A stretch of 64,000 bases of DNA from positions 137,792,833-137,856,832 of the forward strand of contig CM053141.1 in NCBI GenBank assembly GCA_028571685.1. Reading direction: 5' to 3'. Position numbers and translations under genes: made by a program. The stretch comes from Heterohyrax brucei (lineage: Eukaryota > Chordata > Mammalia > Hyracoidea > Procaviidae). Positions 20,521-31,631 of this stretch are shown one piece after another (within the stretch, counting starts at the first letter, position 1; each line of letters opens with the position of its first letter). Under the pieces are notes generated by a model, which did not search any database, was not told the DNA's origin, and worked only from the letters and a program-made list of their open reading frames with translations.

Positions 20521-23500
20521 CTTATGTATATATGTTCACATGCATATATACACATATATTTGTGCATGCAAGCACACAAACACATACCCACTTCCAAAAG
20601 CCTTAGAGCAGTTTGAAACATTAATAACTTCAGAAGCATAAAGCTAAATATGTTTTTAAGAGTATTTGAAATTTCCATTATTTAAATTTCTTACACATCT
20701 TTAATTTTGTGAATCTTAACTGTAAGTTTTCATTATTTTAATTGTATATTTTAAACTCTCTAATAGAAAATGGCAAACAAGGAACAATTTTTAAATATTA
20801 TTCAAAATTCATAAGACTAAATTAGCATAAAATTTAAAATCAAGAATTTATGTTTTCTTTACCACATCATGTGCCACATAAAGGGCTCAACAGATTGTCA
20901 ATAACTGCCAATATTCAGATCACATTCTATAACTATAATGCGACTATTTTGGAAATCGGGAACAGATATTACTTGGAGACTTTAAAATCTGATTTTAATA
21001 TTTTCTTAGTCCAAGAATAAAATGGAAAAGTATGACTTTCCAAGTAACTGAAATAATGGCAACAACCTAGATCCAAACCTCTTCATCTATCCTCCAAAAA
21101 ATTGTACAGATAAACCAGAAGAGCACATGAAACTTTGCAAGTCTCATGCCTTCAGCATAACTAGAAGAACAGAATGCTAAAATATCAAATTACTAGTTAG
21201 AAAAATAAATACCAGTTTCCAGCAAAGCTATTTCTCAAACTCCTGCCTCAGGCATTAATGGAGAGCTGGTAGATTCAGAAAGACTGTGTGGAGGATAGAA
21301 AGGAGGGAAAACTGTCTAAGGTTGACCTAAAAGCATCCCCAGGAAGAGACAGTCCACACTACGCATGAAAATATCTTAAGGAGAGTCCTAGAAGACTTAC
21401 ACACTTTTAATATGGGGATAATAAGTGGAAATCAAGAGCAAGGGGCAGTGATTCTGCCAGAAAAGGCAATCCTTAAACTGGAAGATTTCACTCAGAACAA
21501 AAGAAGACACAGTAAGAATAGGTATACAGGGGTGAGGACCCATACTTTGTACCTATATTACCTAATGTAACAGTGCTATCCATCACTCAGAGGCACAGCT
21601 TGAAACAAGTAACTCTGTAGTAGTAGGCATGGAGTTCCTGGGCCATACAAGCAGTTAACAGACCCAAGGTCGTCAGTCTGGAATCCACCCAGAGATTACT
21701 AGAAAGGATTGTCAATCTACTTCTAAGAAATCTGCCACTGAAGGTCTTATCGAACACAGTGCTATTCACGCGTACGGTAAAGTGACTAGTTTTGATTAGC
21801 TGCAGGCACTGAAGCTCATTTCCACCACCACACAGGGCTCTAGCATTCACCTGGGGTCCAGTAGTTGTTTGGGGGACACTGCTAGAAAGTATCTTCACTT
21901 AGTGTTCAAAGAACACGCAAACTAAATTTAGGTGCCTAAATTAGATCCAGGAGGGCTGCAAATGAGGCTACCAGCAGCAGGTAGAACCTGCTCACGTGAA
22001 CACTGACTGCCAGCTAACACTGGTCTTCTTAGACTGGATTCCACAACTGAGCACTTGAACCAACCCCATCCCTCACCTTGGTCTCCACTTTCACCCACTT
22101 GTAGCTACATTGTGCTAACCCAGCTCTGGGCCGCAGGCACTCAGCCTCCTTCTCCAGTCTCTCCGGCATCACCAGGTGTTCCTCAGCTCTCCTCTCCTTG
22201 TCCAGTCCCATTAGACTGCTCTATTTCCTTTCAGGAAAGCCTGAATGGTGTTTCAGGAAGGTTTCAAATACCCATAAAACAAGATTCAAAATCATAAGCA
22301 ACAACAAACCAGTGTCTCATCCATGGATGTTGGGAATAGGGGCTGAAATCTGTATACCTCAGTCATCAGAAAACATAATTATGTGATTCTCATCTTCTAA
22401 ACTTCCTCTTGAACTCTTCCTTATGTAACAAAGGAAAAAAATATTACGATTGCCCTCAAACTACATGCAATTCTATTTTGCTTAAAAATTAAGATTTCCC
22501 AAGCAAAAACCAAACTTGTGAGCAAGAGCCAAATTAACATTTCGTGTACACAATTGCTACATTTTTTTAATCTTCATTACAGCAGTACAGTGATAGAAAT
22601 TGGAGAGGTGACAGGCAAATACAGAGGCAGTGGTGAAAACAGAAAAAACCCACCACATTATTGGACCACAGATAGTGCACCCACACCAAAAAGCTCAAAA
22701 GATAAAAAGCCCGTTGTGCAGAAAGCGGGTGGGAAACAGAGGGAAAGGAGCCTCAGGGAGATCCCGCTGTGTACACAGAAGGAAGCAGCTTTGTCTTCCA
22801 AAAGAGGAGGAAGGTTAAGCTCTTGGGGAACTCTGACTGATGATTCTCTTTCATGAACCAGCACATCTTAAACACATTTCCCTTGGGAAGTGGCATCACC
22901 ATTTCATGTTCAAGGTCACTAAAAGGCTCCAAACATAAGTTAGAAGCCAGAACAAAAAGAGGAAAGCAAAAAAAGCAACTTTAACAACAAAATGATTATG
23001 GGAACAGGTATATTGAGCAGTGGTGCATGGCTTATATCCTGTCAGGTCACTGAGCCCCCGCAGATGTGGCTTTTGTCTCTCTTCCCCAGTGATGCAGGCT
23101 GTATTCAGACTACACACTACTGGAAAGAAAAATGACAGGGGACACGCACAGTAATCAGCGCAATTAGTTTCGGAAGACCCCATGATTCTGCTCCCAATAC
23201 AAAAGAACAGAACTGAAAGAAAATCAGAGAGCCTGTTGTTTCTTCCAAATCACTGTTAGAGACAGAGGGGTAAGTGAGGTCATAGTGAGCCTGAATTGTT
23301 TTAGGGACTGACACAGAAATCACCCTAGGAAAAACACCTACCTTCCACAGTTATTATGCAACTCAAAAGACACAAAATATTTAAAACATTCATAAAGTCA
23401 ATAGTATTCTTTTTCCCATTGTAAAGCAGACACTTTATAATGGTAGCTGTTATAATTTTAATGTTATCTTCATTATATCACCACTGGAGTTCCAAGAGTT

Positions 23501-23602
23501 ACCCTTTAAAGTATCCTCAGAAAAACTGACACTTGTTCTTATTGCTGAATCCCCAAAACAAGGAATTGGAAACATATCAGCGATCTGACATTAAAAAACT
23601 CT
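20521..23602. other. Three kb without recognised gene or repeat
   Basis: Unique sequence. Open stretches such as 21587-21898 (minus) and 22518-22856 (plus) have no known domain, signal peptide or supporting splice sites that I can see. Confidence 0.5.
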
Positions 23603-23793
23603 TTGTTGTTGAGTCTGTCTTAACTCAAGTGGCCCCACAATATAACTTCCCTAAAGGGTTTCCAGGGCTGGATGTGAATCTTCACAGAAGCAGACTGGTA
23701 CATCTTTCCCCCGTGGAGCTGCTGGTAGGTTGAAACCACAACCTTTCAGTTAGCAGCCAAGAGTGCTTAACCACTCCACAATCAGAGCTCCTC
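23603..23793 (-). mobile_element. AfroSINE, long variant
   Basis: Reversed order with CACAGAAGCAGACTGGTAC and GTTAGCAGCCAAGAGTGC, ending at the head CACTCCACAATCAGAGCTCC. The tail end is degraded. Confidence 0.85.
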
Positions 23794-24943
23794 CAATTTG
23801 ACAGTACCGCATCAAAAAACATATAGCAAACCTCTGACTGGCTTTGGCAGGCACAGAGGGTGACAAAAGGGCAGACCTGGAGAGAGCTTCAAGACTACTA
23901 AATCTGTGACCACACCGAGTAATGAATTTTCCAGGCCCCTCCAGGCTGCATCTGTCTCAGCACTTCTGAAAAGCAGGACAGCTGTGCTGCCTTGGTCAGA
24001 GATACCACAACTAAATATAAACTCAGATACCTGACAAATGCCATCAAACATGAGGAAATAATATTCATTATGCACTTGAGACTCAGCTCTCAGATGATAT
24101 GAGCCATATTCTCTTCTGAGGGGGGACTGTGTCTACCCTCAAAGATCGTTCTCTGACACAGGTGTGTGTGTGATATAACTTCAAGTAGAGATAAAGATGG
24201 AAATTAAAGAGAATTAGGTCGACGAGTTTGCTGCAATATTCAAGAAAGAAAAGGACTTAAGGTAATTGGATCTTTCAAATGAAAAACGTGCAATACGAAA
24301 TGTAGGCACTGCTCCATACCAAGCACCTGCCGAGGAAAGTAGAGTGACATCCATATCCTAAAACAAGAGTCAACCTTTAGGTTTTGGGGCGGGGTAATGA
24401 AGATGATGCTCATTTGGGGGAGGAAAGGGTAACTGCTCCCAGACCTTCCTGTACCCTTCTGTTGGCACTTCACTGGCACCATGCCTGTCCCAGGCTCCAA
24501 ACTAAGTGCTGACAAACAAAAAAAAAACAACTTGTGAAAATGATAGTAAAACACTTGGCACACAAAAAAAAAATGGTGGAAAAGGAACCAGTTATTGAAG
24601 TCTCTGAGAAACAGTGTACAAACAAAAATTATCACATATAAAAAGGCAAAAATCATTTTCCTCCTAAGGAGAAAGAATAAATATGTCACATTATGTTACT
24701 TATTGTGTGTCTTGTTCACAGTGATATCCATACAGAATCACCACATGAAGAAGCCTATACACATCATCAAATACATAAACACATCTGTAAGACTCTGGGT
24801 GGATTATTTCAACTACTTAAATACTTCCAGGACAATAAAATGCTTCAAATCTTTGAGGATAAAATGATAGAAAAGGAGGCAGTCAAAAAATTTACAGCAT
24901 CCAGCTACTATATTTACATATATTTACCTTACATCTTGTCTGT
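23794..24943. other. No gene recognised
   Basis: Unique non-coding sequence. A 149-codon open frame (24240-24689, minus) is Phe/Leu-rich because of T-rich DNA and shows no domain. Confidence 0.5.
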
Positions 24944-25261
24944 CGGTGGAGGCTTGCTTGTTGCTGTGATGCGGGAAGCTATGCCACTGGTATTTAGGTA
25001 CCAGCAGAGTCAATCATGACAGACATGTTTCAGCTGAGCTTCCACACTAGCACTAGGAAGACGAACCCAGCAGTCTACTTCCGAAAGGAGTTAGCCAGGG
25101 GAAACCTTATGACTAGCAGCCGAACATTGTCAGATATGGTGCCAGAAAGTGAGCTCCCCAAGGTGGAAGGCACTCGGAGGACGACTGGAGAAGAGCTGCC
25201 TCCTCAAAGTAGAGTTGACCTCAATGATGTGGATGGAGTAAGGCCTCAGGGATCTTCATTT

Positions 25262-25860
25262 GCTGATGAGGCATGACTCAAAATGAGAAGAAACAGCTGC
25301 AAGCATCCGTTAATAATCAGAATATGGAATGTACAAAGTGTGAATCTAGGAAAATTGGAAATTGTCAAAAATGAAATGGAATGCATTAGCATTGACATCC
25401 TAGGCATCAGTGAGTTGAAATGGACCAGTTTGGGCCATTTTGAATCCAATAATCATACAGTCTACTATGCTGGAACAAAAACTTGAAGAGGAACTTTGTT
25501 GCATTCATCATCAAAAGAACATTTCAAGATCTGAAGTACAATGTCGTCAGTGATAAGATATATCCATACGCCTACGGAGAAGGCCAATTAATATGACTAT
25601 TATTCAAATTTACACACCAACCACTAAGGCTAAAGATGAAGAGGCTGAAGATTTTTATCAGCTTCTGCAGTCTGAAATTGATTGAACATGCAATCAGGAT
25701 GCACTGATAATTACTGGTGACTGGAATGCAAAAATTCAAAACAAAGAAGATAGATTGGTAGTTGGAAAATATAGCCTTGGTGATAGAAATACTGCCAGAG
25801 AATTTTGCAAGACTAACGATTTTTTTCACTGAAAATGGAATACACAGGAACCAAATTGAC
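25262..25860 (+). pseudogene. RTE endonuclease domain (broken)
   Basis: An open stretch at 25283-25486 carries the N-terminus of the APE-like endonuclease (RIWNVQSVNLGKLEIVKNEM, then IDILGISELKWTSLGHFES, with the conserved Glu of SELKW). The downstream frame gives ITGDWNAKI near 25707-25735. The endonuclease would nick the target to prime cDNA synthesis. A stop after GTKT and a later deletion break the frame. Confidence 0.9.
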
Positions 25861-26539
25861 TAAATCTGTGGGAAAAGATGATGGAAAAGCTCCACCAGGT
25901 GCTGACTGTGGCACAGATCATCAATTGTTCATATGCAAACTCAAATTGAAACTGAAGAAAATTAGAATACATCCACCAGAGCCAAAGTATGACCTTGAGT
26001 ATATTCCTCCTGAGTTTAAAGACCCATCTCAAGAACAGATTTGATGTATTGATCACAATGATCAAAGACCAGATGAACTGTAGAATGATATCCAAGACAT
26101 CATCCATGAAGACAACAAGAGGCCATTAAAAAGACAGGAAAGAAAGAAAAGACCAAATTGGATGTCACAAGATACTCTGAAATTTGCTCTTGAACATCGA
26201 GCAGTTAAAGCAGAAGAAGTAATGGTGAAGTAAAAGACCAAAACAGAAGATTTTAAAGAGCAGTTTGAGAAGACAAAGCAAAGTACTATAATGACATGTA
26301 CAAAGAGCTGGAAATGGAAAACCAGAAGGGAAGAACACATTCTGCGTTTCTCAAGCTGAAAGAACTGAAGAAAATATTCAAGCCTTGAGTTGCAACAGTA
26401 AAGGATTCTACAGTTAACCTCTTCATTGACTCAGGGAGCATCAAAACAAGATAGAAGAAATACACAGAGTCACCACACCAGAAAGAGCTGGACGATGTTC
26501 AGCCATTTGAAGAGGTAGCATACAATCAGGAATCAACAG

Positions 26540-27240
26540 CAGTGAAGGACGAAGTCGAAGCTGCATTGAAGGCATTGGCAAAAAACAAGGCTCCAGGAAT
26601 CGATGGAATGCCAATTGAGATATTTCAGCCAACAAATGCAGTGTTGGAAGTGCTCACTCATCTAAGCCAAGAAATTTGGAGGACAGCTATCTGGCCAACT
26701 GACTGGAAGAGATCCGTATTTATGACCATTCTAAAGAAAAGTGAACCAACCGAATGTGGAAATTAGTGAACAATCGTTGATGTCACACGCAAGTAAAATT
26801 TTGCTTAAGATCATTGAAAAGTGACTGCAACAGTATACTAACAAGGAATTACCAGAAACTCAAGCTAGATTCAGAAGAGGATGTGGAACCGGGGATATCA
26901 TCAGTGATGTCACATGGATCTTGGCTGAGAGCAAAGAATACCGGAAAGACATTTACTTGTGTTTCATTGACTATGCAAAAGCATTCAACTCTGTGGATCA
27001 TACTAAATTGTGGCTAATGTTGTGGAGAATGGGAATTCCAGAACACTTAATTGTGCTCTTAAGGAATCTGTATATGGATCATGAGGCAGTCGCACAAACA
27101 GAACAAAGGGACATTGCATGGTTTAAAGTCAGGAAAGGCATGTGTCAGGGTTGTATGCCTTCGCCGTACCTTTTTAATCTGGGAAGCTGGATTATACGAA
27201 GAAACACAAGGCATCAGGAGTGGAGGACAACTCATTAACA
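26540..27240 (+). pseudogene. RTE reverse transcriptase domain (broken)
   Basis: 26542-26766 has the RT finger region (ALAKNKAPGIDGMPIEIF). 26921-27238 has motif A (IYLCFIDYAKAFNSVDHTKL, with the catalytic Asp of FIDYAKAF) and motif B (CQGCMPSPYLFNL). The two are in different frames with stops between them. The YADD-type motif C region follows near 27245-27260 (TTTATGCAGATGACACCACC). Confidence 0.9.
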
Positions 27241-27589
27241 ACCTGTTTATGCAGATGACACCACCTTACTTGCTGGAAATGAAGAAGATCTGAGACACTT
27301 ACTGATGAAGACCAAGGTCCACAGCCTTCAGTATGGATTGCACCTCAACAAGAGCAAAACAAAAATCCTCACACCTGGGCCAGTAAGCAACACTGTCATA
27401 AATGGAGAGAAGATTGAGGTTATCAAGAATTTCCTATGACTTGGGTCCACAACCAATGCCCATGGAAGAAGCAGTCAAGAAATCAAAAGATGCACTGCAT
27501 TGGGAAAATCTTCTGCAAAGGACCTCTTCAAAGTATTCAACAGTAAGAACATCACCTTGAAGACTAAAATGCACCTGACCCAAGCCACA

Positions 27590-27960
27590 GTATTTTTTCA
27601 ATCATATCATGTGCATGCGAAAGCTGGACAATGAACAAAGAAGACAGAAGAGGAACTGATGCCTTTGAATTGTGATGTTGGAGAAGAATGTTGAAAGTAC
27701 CATGGACCATCAAAAGAACAAATAGATCTGTTCTGGAAGGAGTACAACCAGAGTGCTCCTTGGAAGCAAAGATGGCAAGACTGCATCTTACATACTTAGG
27801 ACACGTTGTCAGGAAAGATCAGTCCCTGGAGAAGGATATCATGCTTGGTAGAGTGGAGGGTCGGGGAGAAAGAGGAAGACCCTCAACAAGATGGATTGAC
27901 ACAGCGGCCGCAACAACAAGCTTGAGCATAAAAACAATCATAGACACGGCATAAGACCAT
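27590..27960 (+). pseudogene. RTE C-terminal domain (broken)
   Basis: The open stretch 27688-27954 encodes the RTE C-terminal segment with LHLTYLGHVVRKDQSLEKDI and ERGRPSTRWIDTAA. The same block is open in the minus copy at 48955-49404. This domain follows the RT in RTE/BovB proteins; its job is not established to my knowledge. Confidence 0.88.
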
Positions 27961-28198
27961 GCAGTGTTTTGTTCTGTTGTTCATAGGGTCACTGTGAGTC
28001 AGAACCAAATTAATGGCACCTAAAAACAACCTCACATCTTTAGTAAGAGTCTAGTTTTACTTTGAATATGTATTTGGTAATACAACGACTTTCATACAAT
28101 CAATGATGCAGATGAAGATTAAGTTATAAGAAGGAGTATGTAGTATCACTTAGATCTACCAACTTCTAATCATGCTACATCCACATAATACCCATATA

Positions 28199-28717
28199 TA
28201 CAAATAATAAACCCCAAAAACAAACGTGTTGCCATCAAGTCCGTTTCAACTCCTAGTGACTCTATAAGAGACAGCAGAACTGCCCCATAAAGTTTCTAAG
28301 GAACTCCTGCCAGATTGGAATTGCAGACATTCTGGTTAGCAGCCTTAGCACTTAACCATTACACTACCAGGATTTTCCTACAAATAAAATAAAAATAAAA
28401 AAGCACTGCTGACAAGTCGATTCCCACTCATAGCAATCCTATAGACAGATCAAAGTAGAACTGCCACATAATTTCCAAGGAGCACCTGGAAGATAAGAAC
28501 TACTGACCTCTGGTTAGCAGCCATCACACTTAACCACTAGGCCAGCAGGGTTTCCATATACAAATAACACCAAAACCAGACCCACAGCTGACAAGTTGAT
28601 ACCAACTCACAGTGATCCTACAGACAGAGTAGAATTGACCCATAGAGTTTCCAAGGAGTGCCTGGTGGATTTGAACTGCTTACCCTTTGGGCTAGCAGAT
28701 ATTGCACATACAAATAA
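28199..28717 (-). mobile_element. Three same-direction AfroSINEs at repeated 9-base sites
   Basis: Minus-strand AfroSINEs occupy about 28214-28378, 28396-28558 and 28570-28705. TACAAATAA stands before, between and after them, at 28199, 28379, 28559 and 28709, so each SINE is bracketed by the same 9 bases. The three SINEs differ clearly from each other, which argues against recent duplication of one copy. Confidence 0.8.
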
Positions 28718-28737
28718 TTGCAGCTAATATTTATCAG

Positions 28738-28950
28738 AAGGAGCCTGATGGTGCAATGGTTAAGTGCTTGGCTGCTAACAAAGGTCTGTGGTTTGAAACC
28801 ACCAATGGTTCCATGGAAGAAAAGACCTGGCAATCTGCTCTCATAAAGATTACAGCCTAGGTACCTTATGGGTCTGTTGTACTCTGTTCTATAAGGCAGC
28901 TATAAGTCAGAATTGACTCAACAGTACTCAACACCAACAATGACATTTAT
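28738..28950 (+). mobile_element. AfroSINE, full length
   Basis: GGAGCCTGATGGTGCAATGG head, GTTTGAAACC B-box, body, and an RTE-like tail GACTCAACAGTACTCAACACC. It is opposite in direction to the three SINEs on its left. Confidence 0.88.
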
Positions 28951-28954
28951 AACA

Positions 28955-29165
28955 GATTTCCTATGAGTGAACCACTTCTAAGTCCTTTACATATATTAAC
29001 TCATTTAATCCTCCTAACACCTAACAAAGCAGATATTATTATGGTCCATGTTACACAGACAAAGAAACTGTAACCAGAAAAGCTAAGTAATTTGCTCAAA
29101 ATTCCCTCCAGAGCCCATTTGAAAGTCAGGCTCCAGAATCCATGTTTTTAATCAACAAGAAAAAT
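28955..29165 (-). mobile_element. MIR SINE
   Basis: Reversed MIR signature: CATATATTAACTCATTTAAT, CAAAGAAACTGTAACCAGAA and GTCAGGCTCCAGAATCCATG. Confidence 0.78.
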
Positions 29166-30553
29166 GAGTATATTCACTTACACATATACCCACAAACATA
29201 GCCCATCGACTTACACATGATTGTGCCTAAATTACACACTGGACAGGCCTTTTATTGTTCACTGAATAGATTCAAACAACTGAAACTGTTCATAACTGGT
29301 TTGGAAGATCTGGAGCAAGATAATCCACTGAGGTTTAAACACACAGTCTTAAAGATTTCTCCCCCTTCTTGTCTTTAATGCTATTTGGAGTTTTCATGAG
29401 CTGTGAACACTCACGGGAACAAAGAATAATATCCTCACAGAAATTCTGAATACCACAAAAGGTAGCTGTCAAACATAAGTCAAAATCTAGCTATTTTCCA
29501 ACCTATTTATAAAAGTACTGCTGTGCAATACATCTAAAATACAAATCTGAGCACATTTATCTGAAGACGGTACTCTTAGCAGTAACCTTTTCAAACAAAC
29601 AAATATCATCTGCCAAAAGCTAAATAATTGCTTTGTGTCAAAATGTTGGGGGTGGAATACTTAAGTTGCCCATTTGCTGATGTTATAAATTGTGGAATTT
29701 CACCTGATGTCAGCTTCATTCTAGCTACCCCAGGGATTAACACTAGTGCCAGCCCAGATCTGAAGCCTACTGAAAGAAGAAGAAATGTGTCAGAACCACA
29801 CAGCTCTTCTGGATTTCCAGTGAATACTCTGAGGTTCTCAGATTTCAAGTTCAAGATGAATTAAGACTGATTTATCTTAGCATATGTTCCATATCATTTT
29901 CTGAATCAATTTTCTGTTCAGAGGTACTAGCCTACTGTCCTGGAAATTAGGCAAATGCCACATGTTTCCAATATCCGTTTCTATATTCATCCACAACAAC
30001 TGCACATTAGTTTTATTTAACACAATCAGACAGGAAAAATCAATACAAAAAGAACTTTCGGTCTCTTTGAAACTCAAGACTTACAGAAAAGTAGATGCAC
30101 GTTATAACCACATAAGACTCTGAGCAAATGCAAATGTCACTCATTGATATTGTCTCATTTGACAAAAAGTTTTGATGACCCATTCATTGTTGTATCTGTT
30201 CTGCTAGAAAACTCCAGGCATTTTGTTTCATTATAGCTGACAGCTTGATGCATATAGAAAGGTTTCATCTCTGCTTATTAAAATTCATATTTCTTAAGTA
30301 GAAATTCAGCATAATCTAAAATAAAAATAGACCTCTGGACCACTTGTAAGAAGAAAAATGGCACATTGTGTTCTCATTTCTAAAAACAGGGAATTCTCTA
30401 CCAAAATAAAGTATACCGTTGGAAAATAGCAGCACTGTAAACTGTGCTCAATCACTTAAGCTACACAAAATATTTGATTTCAAGCAATGGAATATGATTA
30501 CTGAATATGGCATTATAGACAGAAACCATGCTGTCCCTCAGCAGCAAAGATTC
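29166..30553. other. No gene or repeat recognised
   Basis: Unique AT-rich non-coding DNA. Short open frames at 29606-29864 on both strands have no domain. Confidence 0.5.
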
Positions 30554-31631
30554 TGTCTTAGGCATTTAGTGCTGCTATAACAGAAATAACACAAGTGGAT
30601 GACTTTAAAAAAATTTTTATCCTGTCATAATCCAAAATGCTACCAGTCCAAATTCACAGCATCAGCTCCAGGGGAAGGATTTCTCTGTTGGCTCTGGAGG
30701 AAGGTCCTTGTCATCAACCTTCCCTTGGACTGAAAGCTTTTTTTTCTTTTTTTTTATTATGATTGAATGAAAATGTATATTCTCATATAAATTCCAATGC
30801 TCACCTATATGCAGCTCCAACTGCTCTCCCTGCCCAGTGACAGCACTCCCCTCCTCTCTGCTCCATACATGTCCTATCCTCCCAACAGTCTCCTATCCCC
30901 TCCTCTCCACCCACTCCCCTTCCTCCAGCAAGATATCAGCAGGATGACATCCTATAGATGCACAGAACCATAACATTCCCAGAAGATACGGTCACTCTGC
31001 GTCACCAAGTCCAATTCATTGCTGTGAGAAAAGTTGACCTTCATTATGAATTATGGACAGGGGCAGCATCAGGGCCAGGGGCCATGCTCCCAGCGGAACT
31101 CTGAAGCACCTGAACCATCAATTGTGGTCTTCTATTGAAGAATTCAGTGTACACCCCTATTTATTCTCTTGTTGCCAGTGAGAGTCCACTCTGTGAGCTC
31201 CATCATGGCTATCACTGGTAGCGGCCAGGCACCATCTGGTTCTTCTGGTCATGGGTCGATGTAGAGAACCACTCACGTGGGTCCCTCTGTCTTCTGGGTT
31301 CTCTTTTCCCCATGTCATTCTTGCCCTCAGTGATCATCAGTTCCTGTTGAGTTGGGACCATTTGTTGTACCCTCAGATGGCAGCAGCTTTTAAGACCCCA
31401 GACACCACTCATCGATGAGGGGTGCAGAGAGCTCTAATTAGCAAAACACTAGCTATGCAGATTGGCCTCAATTTTGCTTGAGAGCATGGTCCCTGGCTCC
31501 CCGCCCCAGCAACTCTGTCCTTGCAATATTGGGTTAAGATGGGAGGAGTACTCAAATTGTGTTGAAGTCCAGTTATTATTGATCTTCTTTCTAAGGTGTG
31601 CAGTCACCGATTTCACCCAACCAAATCTCTA

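Larger units (their letters stand above)
24944..28032 (+). mobile_element. Near full-length RTE (BovB-like) LINE
   Basis: About 3.1 kb from the 5' leader (TCTTGTCTGTCGGTGGAGG) through endonuclease, RT and C-terminal domain to the 3' end GGTCACTGTGAGTCAGAACC ... AATGGCACCTAAAAACAAC. It is the best-preserved RTE in the window and serves as the internal reference for the other copies. Several stops and small deletions remain, one being a missing stretch between the endonuclease frame and 25835. Confidence 0.93.

Noticed and set aside
22518-22856. 112-codon polar open frame (KKPVVQKAGGKQRERSLRE)
   Set aside because: Basic composition only; no domain, no start or splice support, and the opposite strand is equally open.
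24240-24689. 149-codon open frame, minus strand, hydrophobic start
   Set aside because: The Phe/Leu richness comes from T-rich DNA; I see no domain, splice context or family resemblance.
28199-28717. CRISPR-like array (regularly spaced 9-base repeat)
   Set aside because: The 'spacers' are SINEs of 140-170 bases and the repeat is a target-site duplication; the genome is mammalian.
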